DNA from: Lepidodermella squamata
Taxonomy: Eukaryota > Gastrotricha
DNA length: 64,000 nt
Direction of reading: 5' to 3'
Assembly: GCA_047495785.1 (NCBI GenBank)
Contig: JBLDXI010000050.1
Span: 248,001 to 312,000 of the forward strand
The first letter of the stretch is position 1, and every line of letters starts with the position of its first letter. The translations under genes were made by a program, and so were the position numbers. Shown here piece after piece: positions 56,450 through 64,000 of the stretch. The notes under the pieces are model-generated. The model made no database searches. It saw only the letters and a list, made by a program, of their open reading frames with translations, and was not told the DNA's origin.

Positions 56450-57700
56450 CACTTTTTTATTCAGTTATTTCAGTGGTTACAATTGGCAACAGCAGCAGCA
56501 AAGCTGCCGCAGTAGCGCCGGAGGGAGTCAGTCTTTCAGACTGACGAGAAAAATGATGGCAGTTCTACCTGTAAACTATCGGGTACGGCCTGAATCGAGC
56601 CTGCTGTAATCTCTATGCCATGACCAAGATCCACAGCAATCTTTCCATATACCCCTAGGCCAAGTATATGTTAGGTCTATATGTAATTATATGTTCACAT
56701 ATTGGACAGTTGATTTTCACATATATTGGACACTTGATTTTTTAAGGAGGAGCACATATTGGACAGTTGTCTATTGTTCAGACCCATGAAACTCATGAAA
56801 ATCAAGAAACCCGAGGAAACCAAAATAGCTTTATTATTCAAAATTAACTGAGCCCTTCACAAAGTTGGAGCAGCTCGAGAACCGAGCAGCATTCAGCCCA
56901 AATTTCGAAAAATCGAGCAGCAATCGGCCACAATTCCAACGCAATCGAGCAGCATTTAGTTCAGTTGTTGACATAATCGAGCAGTAATCGCCAACAGCAA
57001 TCGCCAAAAAAGCGAGTAAAAATCAAAACGAAAATCAGCAGAATGAGCGAAAAGCTCAGTTTTCGATGAAAAATAGAGTTGGATGTTTTATTTTCCCATT
57101 AATAACTTTTGCAACACGGGGGTATGGGGTACGAGGGTATTTCAATGGAGCCCTGACAATCGGTAGATACTACTTTGCCTCGGGGTATATGCAAATATTG
57201 GACTTGGAGTCGTAAATATGTTAAAAAAAACCTCACATAAAACGTCCTCGCCTGCGGCTCGGCCATTATATGTTCGGTTTTTCAACATATTTCCTCCTCT
57301 ATGTCCAATATATACACATATCCTCGCGCAACAGCACGACTTAGCGACCGGCATTGCCTCATAGCGGCGTTGAATGGGCAATATGCTAGCAAGCGACAGC
57401 AGTCCTCGAGGGCGGAGACTCTGACGTAGTAGTCGTAGGACAGACTCTCAGAATGTCGTGCCAAGGGTGCTGGGTAAACGGATGAGATCAGTTGTGCACA
57501 TCATATGTGTACGAAAGAAGTGACACCCCTAGCACCACCGATCCATACCGTACACATGTAACGTAGTTTTCAGTCGTTTTTCAGCACGGTAACATAGTTT
57601 TAATTTGAAACTTTCTTCTAGAATTGAAAGTTTCCAGAAACTGTCTTGTTTGAAACTAACGCGAAAAACGATTGAGGGACATCTTCAAAAGACTAACATA
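56450..57700. other. Repeat-like gene-free DNA upstream of gene R
   Basis: CACATATTGGAC occurs near 56696, 56714 and 56753 and faces inverted GTCCAATATATACACAT at 57302. 56870-57015 has loose repeats of AATCGAGCAGCA. These suggest a decayed inverted-repeat element of about 650 bp. No coding frame is supported. Confidence 0.4.
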
Positions 57701-57711
57701 TCCGAAACTGC

Positions 57712-57752
57712 ACGATAGCTCAGTTAATAAAGCGCCTGTCTTCGAAGGTTCT
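57712..57752 (+). other. Possible 5' half of a tRNA-like sequence
   Basis: ATAGCTCAGTTAATAAAGCG resembles a box A/D-arm and is followed by CCTGTCTTCGAAGG, like an anticodon arm. The variable and T arms are not recognisable and the acceptor does not close. Likely a tRNA-derived repeat head or chance. Confidence 0.25.
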
Positions 57753-58398
57753 ATTGAGGGTTCTCATTTTGCTACCGTGACGTTTTCATTTTTTCCACCG
57801 ACGGTACCGTACTAAACGGCAACGCGTTCACTGCGGTGTAAGAACTACGGTGGAGATCGGCACCTTTAGAAAATTGGGCTAATACCATCTAATCCGGGAG
57901 TAGTAGAAAGCCATATAGGCGAGTCAAAGTGTATGCTAAGTTGAGTCAAGCGCTGGCTAACGGAAAACTCAGCCTTACTATATGGGAGTTGGAGAGGCTA
58001 AGTTCGTGGAAGATAGTGAAGTAGGACAGCGGAATTGGCAGTGACGATCGACGATCCCTACCATGCATAGCGTTAGTTCTCTCGCTGTGTCAAGTGCCCG
58101 TTACCTTGCTCGTCTAACCAGGGAATTTTTAAAATCTTAAGGCGACACTCAGTATCGGCTACCACGCGCCGTAGAACGGAGAACTCAGCGGTTCTGGGAG
58201 TTGTAGAGACTCAGTTCGCCGCAGATCAAGTTCGGACGCGTCAAACAGCCGGTGATAGCAGCCTAAGAGCCTCAGAGTAACGGATTCGGTCAACGGCGTA
58301 ATGAGTTTCAACAACTGATCGAGTAACCTATGAGCAAAATCGACAGACAGCGCAAGGACACCGCCATCTATTAACTATTAAAGACTCCTGAGTAGTTG

Positions 58399-58670
58399 CC
58401 ACGCTTCACGTTTAGCTGTTAGAGCTTCTAGCTTCTATAATAAGAAGGTTAGTGATATCGCATCTCAAAATGGGGTGCCAGGATCGAGGTCATAAAATGA
58501 CCGCTCGTGAGACGGTCTCCAATCTACAGCCAACTTCGGCCAACTGGCTCCCAGTTGCTCGCTGGATCCACAGCACAACGGGCGAGACTGAGCGACTTGC
58601 AAATGAACATATCCCTGACATAAACGGTGACGATACGGCTGCAATGTATAGGGTGGTTTTAGATCAACAA
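58399..58670. repeat. Second copy of the 15772-16115 dispersed repeat
   Basis: Shares GAAGGTTAGTGATATC, CGTGAGACGGTCTCCAA, GGATCCACAGCAC-CGGGCGAG and GGTGGTT blocks in order with 15772-16115. The 77-codon open frame at 58452-58685 is not conserved in the other copy. 57760-58400 contains further low-similarity repeat DNA and no gene. Confidence 0.55.
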
Positions 58671-59627
58671 GCCAAAACTAAATAATTAATGGAGTGCGCG
58701 ACAAGCGTGCAGAGACTGCGCGCACTCTGGCGGCATACAAACATCGTGTCCACTCACAAACGGTGACAGTATGGGGGTTCCCCCCGGCATTATATGCACC
58801 TACAAAACCATGGGAATGGGGTTCGCTTGCGCCCGTTGAAACATTGCGTGCATAAATCATTGTATATTGTATACATTTTTAGACATGCGACATGCTGTAT
58901 TTAGCTTCCTTTAAAACCATCTTTATCTGCAAAGTTACAGATTTATTTTGGGAAAAAAATCAATGACATTTCACTTCATGATTGCAACGAACGATTGCAG
59001 TTGACGGAAGATCACTACGGCTTTATCTGCAACATTGTTACAGATATATTTTTATAAAAATTAAATTCCCTTTCACTTTATGAATAATGTAGCTGATCGA
59101 CGGGCAATCGCTACAGCTTTATCTGAGAATAGTACAAACACACTGGTCAGAATCGAAATAGCCAAACACGCGAGAGATGCAACGATTTGCTGGATTACAT
59201 GGTAGTTGGTCGACGCTACAACCATGAAAATTGCACCGACGACTAGGGTGTAAAGATCGTGTTTTCATGTTGAAATTAGAATATAATTTTACCTACTGTA
59301 GTACTTACGCATAAAAGCGCCCTGACCTAGATTGTACCGCCTTTGATAATTTTACCTGACTATTTAAGCGCTCGCTTTAAGCGCTTCAGCTTTAGTGCTC
59401 GTATATTGTAGTTTGGTAATAAAGATGATTTTGCGCGACTTCTATTTTGCCGTTATACGAGAACTCGAAATAATAACAAACGAGGTTTGTTACATTGGTG
59501 GCAGCGGTATTACGTGCCCGCCTTCGATATCGTTTGGCTACCAACCGTCGTATCGCCGGGTTTCGACTTTGGCTCGATTTTCAATCGACGATGCCTTTCG
59601 CTTTTCGCGCTGCGATCGCTTCGATTT

Positions 59628-59657
59628 TCAATTTATTTATTTATTTATTTATTTATG
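59628..59657. repeat. (TTTA)n simple repeat
   Basis: About six ATTT units. Similar tracts end the LINE copies here (15033-15059), so this may mark a LINE tail in minus orientation, but no LINE coding sequence adjoins it. Overlapping frames are artefacts. Confidence 0.6.
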
Positions 59658-59968
59658 AGCCATTCATCCGTTTTTAGAAAAAGTTGGAAAGCTCAGCTGT
59701 AAAAAAAGACAATGGATTAGTTAGGTTCGATTTAAACTGTACACAAGATTAGATAGTTATAAAACATCATGTAACTTATAAAGTATGACCAATATTTTCT
59801 TTGCCTCGCATTTTTTCAATAACTTCGTGACCATGAGGAATTTTTTGGAGCGGTTTTCACCATTTGATAAATCAGGTCTTCGGTAAACTTTCCTCAAATT
59901 TTCGTCAAAATTGGTTCAGAGCGAAGAAATTGGTGACAAAAATGCCGTTTGCGGTTTCAATTAAGAAT

Positions 59969-60350
59969 TCTCGGATGAGTCTCTTGGCCGAGACGAAACG
60001 TATACGTCAGACATTCAACGCAACAACGCAAATTATGTATAAACACGTGATAATTACAACCTGCTTTTGTGCAGGATTGTCGGTAGCTAAATTAAGCAGT
60101 AGATAAAATTATATTCAGAGGGGTTTTTTATTCGCTACACTTCGAACAGTATGTACTGTAATTAGTATATTGTTGCTCGAAAATAGCACTTTCTATAAAA
60201 AATGCAATAAGTTTCTATTCGTTCGTAAATTCTATATTTGTATGGTATGACATGAGTAAAACGTTTATAAAACGTACGGAGCCGCCCGAGATTTACGAGT
60301 CGGAACGAGTCGAAGACGAGTGGAGATGAGTAAATCGAGTGCGGCGAGTT
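59969..60350. repeat. Copy 1 of a perfect 382-bp direct repeat
   Basis: By reading, identical base for base to 62459-62840. It begins TCTCGGATGAGTCTCTTGGC and ends ATCGAGTGCGGCGAGTT. No ORF. It abuts the minus-strand LINE fragment at 60351. Confidence 0.9.
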
Positions 60351-60960
60351 GTCCTGGGCACCTCTAGGATGTTTGAGAGTTCTTTGAGGGCGTTTTGTTT
60401 GCGGGTAGAAGCCCTTGGTGCGGTTCGAAGTTTGAAGAAGGTGGCTATGGCTACCGGGGCCTCACCATTAATGCAGCGCCAGATCAGTGTTGCCAGGTGA
60501 ACTTTTCGTTTTCCGTCAAGATCCAGCCATCCGAGTTTTTGTCTGAGCGATGCTGGGTCCGCGTTCATCGGAGCGTGGCAAATGATTCTTACGGCCTGGT
60601 CTTGGCGACGTTGTAGTTTGTTGAGCTTGGTCGGTGCCAGCTGCGAGAGAGTGGTATCGCAGTACATTAAGTGGCAGAATATTAGGCCATTTGCCATGAG
60701 TTTGAGAGTCTTTCGATCAAGGTATTTAGCAGCGATCCTCAGTCCGAATAAGCCACTACGTGATTTGTTTTTTACCCCCCTTAAATGTTCCTTAAATCCT
60801 AATTTATTGTCAAGAGTAAACCCCAAGACTTTGAGTGATGACGTTGTTCCGATCAAGCAGCCGTCAATTTTGATTTCGAATTTAGGTGGGGAAGTGGTGT
60901 TGTAGTCAGTTGGCAAAACAATCATCTGCGATTTTTTCCCGTTTACCATTAGACTGTTCC
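60351..60960 (-). mobile_element. LINE reverse-transcriptase C-terminal fragment, subfamily 2
   Basis: The minus strand encodes LMVNGKKSQMIVLP, LKVLGFTLDNKLGFKEHL, LMANGLIFCHLMYCDTTLSQL and RIICHAPMNADPASLRQKLGW, the end of a CR1/Jockey-like RT ORF. It is related to, but clearly diverged from, the plus-strand copy that starts at 60961. The ORF end is cut at 60351 where the 382-bp repeat begins; codons read beyond it belong to the repeat. Confidence 0.75.
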
Positions 60961-61678
60961 GTTTACCATCAAAACTGCCGTCATGATGACCAATGGTCTC
61001 GTTGTCAGTCACCTGAATTATGGGGACATTACCCTTGGGCAAGCCTCAAAATCCACCCGCGACAAGCTGCAATCTTCCCAAGATCGAGCCATCAAAATCC
61101 TCTACGGCGCTCATCCTTTGGCGGATCCGGCTCCGCTTCGGCATCGACTCGGATGGCTTACTGTCAACCAGAAACATGCGGTACACCTATGCACATTCAT
61201 ATGGAAGAGCCTCCACGAGATGGCGCCGGACGACTTCAAGTCGATGTTCAAACTGAACGATCGCAGCCACGGCTATAACTGTCGCAATTTCGAGCCAATG
61301 CTCAAACAGACCTTCACGACCGAGCGCGGCCAATTGAGCCTGTCTTACAGAGCCCCACATTTGTGGAATGAAATGCCCTCGGTTGTTCACGACGCGCAGT
61401 CTGCTAAGGCGTGTCGCGAAGCTGCCTACGCACATTTTTACGCCAGAAAAGCCACACAACCATAGTCAATAATTATATTTTGTATTTTTGCTCAATTTGT
61501 TGTGTCTGATTCTGTTGTTGGACTTTCTACAATTGCATCGCATTTTCGAATATTTAATGTCATCCGATTTGTCCTTAACCTCTGCACTCTGTCCTACAAT
61601 TATATGTTTTTCTTTCATTCAACTTGCTAAGCTGCCCTCTTCTGGGCGATATGGCTTCTAAATGAATAAATAAAAAAA
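60961..61678 (+). mobile_element. LINE 3' fragment, same subfamily as 15030-15510
   Basis: ORF end at 60983-61465 (MTNGLVVSHLNYGDITLGQA ... PHLWNEMPSVVHDAQSAK), then a 3' UTR matching the 15-kb copy and an A-rich AATAAATAAA tail at about 61662-61678. 5'-truncated and arranged head to head with the minus-strand fragment. Non-functional. Confidence 0.8.
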
Positions 61679-61679
61679 T

Positions 61680-62095
61680 TCTGATGACATTCATCTCTTT
61701 GCTGCCAACTTATCAATTGAGCCATGTAAAGGGACTGCACGAGCTGAAGCCGCTGTATATCGGAGCTTGTGCCTCAATGACGCTATATCCGGCTTTGATT
61801 TTGATTGCCATCATAACAATGGGACAGCCAGTGACTGAGAGAACTGCGGTTTCTTTTGGCTTGCGGATCATTTCTGGTGTAAGTGCTGTCGCGTGGCATT
61901 GGCGATGGAAGGTTGACAAAATAATGGTCTACTTTTTACCTTAATGATGGGAATAACCTAATAATCAATCTTGTGCGTCTCGTGCAGTTGTCCGTGAAAA
62001 ATATTATAAATTGTTTCCAATTTTGCATTCCTCATGCAAATATTTTGTATCTGAAAATCAGGGTTCAAATGAACTCCAGAAATCCAAGAGAGACT
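61680..62095 (+). pseudogene. 3' fragment of gene O (class C receptor)
   Basis: The segment encodes SLLPTYQLSHVKGLHELKPL through GVSAVAWHWRWKVDK, the last two helices of gene O, at high identity. The final codons before the O stop are deleted and a different stop is used. Similarity continues into the 3' flank (GTCTACTTTTTACCTTAATG). It begins directly after the LINE tail, with everything 5' missing. Not functional. Confidence 0.85.
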
Positions 62096-62270
62096 ATTTC
62101 ATATTTATATGGTATGAGTAAAGAGTTCATATCTAAACGGAGCCGGAGGCGAGTTGAGATGAGTAACTCGAGTGCAGCAACTATCAAATGTTGACTATCG
62201 AATTGGCCCAGCAACTCTCTAGCTATATTGTTGAGGACAATTCTATATTTTATATTTTCAAATTGACGAA
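62095..62270. repeat. Diverged relative of the 382-bp repeat's right part
   Basis: TATTTATATGGTATGAGTAA, CGGAGCCG, GAGATGAGTAA-TCGAGTGC and then TATCGAATTG, GACAATTCTATATTTT follow the order of 62732-62935. The relationship extends beyond the end of the perfect repeat at 62840, so the family is larger than 382 bp. Confidence 0.55.
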
Positions 62271-62458
62271 TTTCAAATCACCTATGTTAAGTTCTTGGAA
62301 GTTTTTATACACCATGACGAATTATCTAACAAATGTATTATGAGTAATAGAAACTTGGCTATCCCGCTTTTAAAAGCAACGTGATTTAGTCAGAAGGTTT
62401 CGCATAGTTAATGCGACTCCATGCTAGATTGCGTGGCCAGTTAACTTCTTAACTAAGG

Positions 62459-62840
62459 TCTCGGATGAGTCTCTTGGCCGAGACGAAACGTATACGTCAG
62501 ACATTCAACGCAACAACGCAAATTATGTATAAACACGTGATAATTACAACCTGCTTTTGTGCAGGATTGTCGGTAGCTAAATTAAGCAGTAGATAAAATT
62601 ATATTCAGAGGGGTTTTTTATTCGCTACACTTCGAACAGTATGTACTGTAATTAGTATATTGTTGCTCGAAAATAGCACTTTCTATAAAAAATGCAATAA
62701 GTTTCTATTCGTTCGTAAATTCTATATTTGTATGGTATGACATGAGTAAAACGTTTATAAAACGTACGGAGCCGCCCGAGATTTACGAGTCGGAACGAGT
62801 CGAAGACGAGTGGAGATGAGTAAATCGAGTGCGGCGAGTT
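62459..62840. repeat. Copy 2 of the perfect 382-bp direct repeat
   Basis: Identical to 59969-60350, spacing 2490 bp. No matching short duplication flanks the pair and the ends are not TG...CA. 62841-63190 downstream has no supported gene. Confidence 0.9.
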
Positions 62841-63393
62841 CAGATATGAACGATTTACGAATGTTATACCGTAAAATATCGAATTGTCAAAGCTACTCGA
62901 CCTATATTTTTGACGACAATTCTATATTTTTGTACTGTATATCTAGCACAAATCACACTTGTATTTTTCTTGCACACTTGATTTTTGAATCTGTGCAAAT
63001 GGCAGAACTTTTAAGCCATTCGCAATTGTGACTTAGTTTATTTGTTGAATTGAATGGAAGGGTTCGGCTCCTCGTGAGGTCAAGCCGTTTTTTCTTCTCG
63101 TTTTTGCACGCATTTTTTGTAGGGAAAATCGGGCTGTACATTTTTTATTTTTTATTCGAATTCATACTAAATACACTAATGTAAACTCTAAAACCCTTCA
63201 AAATTGAAGAAGGAGTGGGATAAATTCTCATTTTGCTGTCTGCCCCGTAACCATGGACATTCAGAAAAAGCACAGCATACGTCTAAACATTCAGCCACAT
63301 CTACCATGAACTCCTCGCTTGCAGAATCGGGGCTTAGTAAGTCGCATGGCATATCTTTTCACCATTTCCCGTTACCCAGCGGCCAACCTTGCT

Positions 63394-63863
63394 TCAAAAG
63401 ACCAGACATGGCCTGAGCGCATGGCCCTTCGGAGGCACGCGATGTAGTAGCTGAGAAAAGATTTCTTCGTCATACTTGCCAGACATGATGTCTTTTGCAA
63501 TAAAATGCGCCCATATGTGAAATGGCACCCTGTTCTCGCAGACTGCAAGCGATCCCAAGGTATCGATGCATTTTCTTAAGCGAAGTTCGCACACGACGTC
63601 TCGATCATAACTTTCTTTCAGCAAATCCCGTACGCTTAGTTTCAGCGTTCGCGTCTTCTTGGCTATTCAGAAAAGACTGAAGTAGAAAATCTTGAAATGA
63701 GAATGCTAAACGTCTTACCAGATAAGTTCCATCTTCTGCGTGATTGATTCGATTCTGCATCGATTACATCATTCGGAGCTGCCGGCTGTGTAATAGATGT
63801 TGGCTGAGTTATAGCTACAGCAGCCAGTGTACTGATAAAAATATACCATGGGAGGAAAGTCAT
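63394..63863 (-). CDS. Gene R2: second copy of the small secreted protein, shortened C-terminus
   Basis: Exons 63719-63863 and 63394-63662, intron in the same place and phase as in R, 137 residues. Signal peptide (MTFLPWYIFISTLAAVAITQ), shorter Pro/Ala stretch, DAESNQSRRRWNLS and the cysteine pattern (DVVCELRLRKCIDTLGSLAVC) are kept. After ALRPC the frame shifts relative to R and stops at once (LVF-stop). Homologous DNA continues downstream to about 63300, so about 30 C-terminal residues are lost. It may be a pseudogene or a shorter functional paralogue. TATA box at 63906-63913. Confidence 0.6.
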
Positions 63864-63905
63864 TTGAAAATGTGAAGGCTAGAAAGCTGCGTATGACAGT
63901 GGCGC

Positions 63906-63913
63906 CTTTTATA
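63906..63913 (-). promoter_or_regulatory. TATA box of gene R2
   Basis: TATAAAAG on the minus strand lies about 43 bp upstream of the R2 ATG. The equivalent position upstream of R has AATAAAAG, and flanking bases are conserved. Confidence 0.55.
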
Positions 63914-64000
63914 CGCAGCTTTCCAGCCTTCAAATTTCAATTATTCGCCCGAATCGAAAGATAATTCATGTTATGATATGTTAAACTATGGGCTTAAACT

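Noticed and set aside
56870-57015. CRISPR-like array from repeated AATCGAGCAGCA units
   Set aside because: Units are short, irregularly spaced and imperfect, and the DNA is eukaryotic.
57712-57752. Second tRNA gene
   Set aside because: Only a box-A/D-arm and anticodon-arm likeness. No acceptor pairing and no T arm.
58452-58685. 77-codon frame in the dispersed repeat
   Set aside because: The frame is not maintained in the related copy at 15.8-16.1 kb.
59969-62840. LTR retrotransposon with 382-bp LTRs
   Set aside because: No TG...CA ends, no target duplication, no gag/pol, primer site or polypurine tract inside. A diverged relative extends beyond the repeat end.

Overview
The window is nuclear DNA from an invertebrate animal that I cannot place to phylum. 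The evidence is GT-AG introns (many only 47-60 nt), a tRNA-Arg(ACG) with internal promoter boxes, TTAGGG-like repeats, SEA, Sushi/CCP, C-type lectin and LamG-like domains, a Cys-loop ligand-gated ion channel pair, a class C GPCR, and non-LTR retrotransposon remnants. Short introns, closely packed genes and many small inverted-repeat elements suggest a fairly compact genome.

Left half (1-29.9 kb, all minus strand): a tandem array of seven paralogues, here called A-G, with a fixed six-exon structure. Each predicted protein has a signal peptide, two CCP-like cysteine modules, a LamG-like sandwich, a second L-type-lectin-like module, a Ser/Thr-rich mucin-like linker, a SEA domain and (except E) a hydrophobic C-terminal tail that looks like a GPI signal. 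A runs off the left edge, B has an in-frame stop in exon 3, E has lost the tail, and G has a 568-bp transposon with an 8-bp target duplication in exon 6. A further paralogue survives as an exon-6 fragment (2.8-3.0 kb) and an exon-1 relic (30.15 kb). A broken prolyl 4-hydroxylase copy lies between E and F.

Middle (30.7-43 kb): an intronless collagen-type prolyl 4-hydroxylase alpha subunit (H), a secreted GNA/bulb-type lectin (I), two Cys-loop ion channels (J, K) whose ectodomains carry an extra lectin-like sandwich related to the one in the array, a tRNA-Arg, a secreted CCP/LDLa-like/ankyrin protein (L) and a small coiled-coil protein (M). K has an in-frame TAG just before its membrane domain.

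Right part (44-64 kb): a small secreted helical protein (N), an intronless GABA-B-like class C receptor (O), a multi-exon transposase-like gene of the DUF7869 type (P), a C-type-lectin-like fragment behind a long-TIR MITE (Q), and two copies of an unrecognised small secreted protein (R, R2) with conserved TATA boxes. From 56.4 kb on the DNA is repeat-rich: two head-to-head LINE 3' fragments, a 3' fragment of gene O, and a perfect 382-bp direct repeat.

Taken together, the locus is rich in surface or secreted carbohydrate-recognition modules and receptors. A role in surface recognition or chemosensation is my inference; no ligand can be read from the sequence. Gene letters are local labels. Domain calls rest on motif reading, not on searches.
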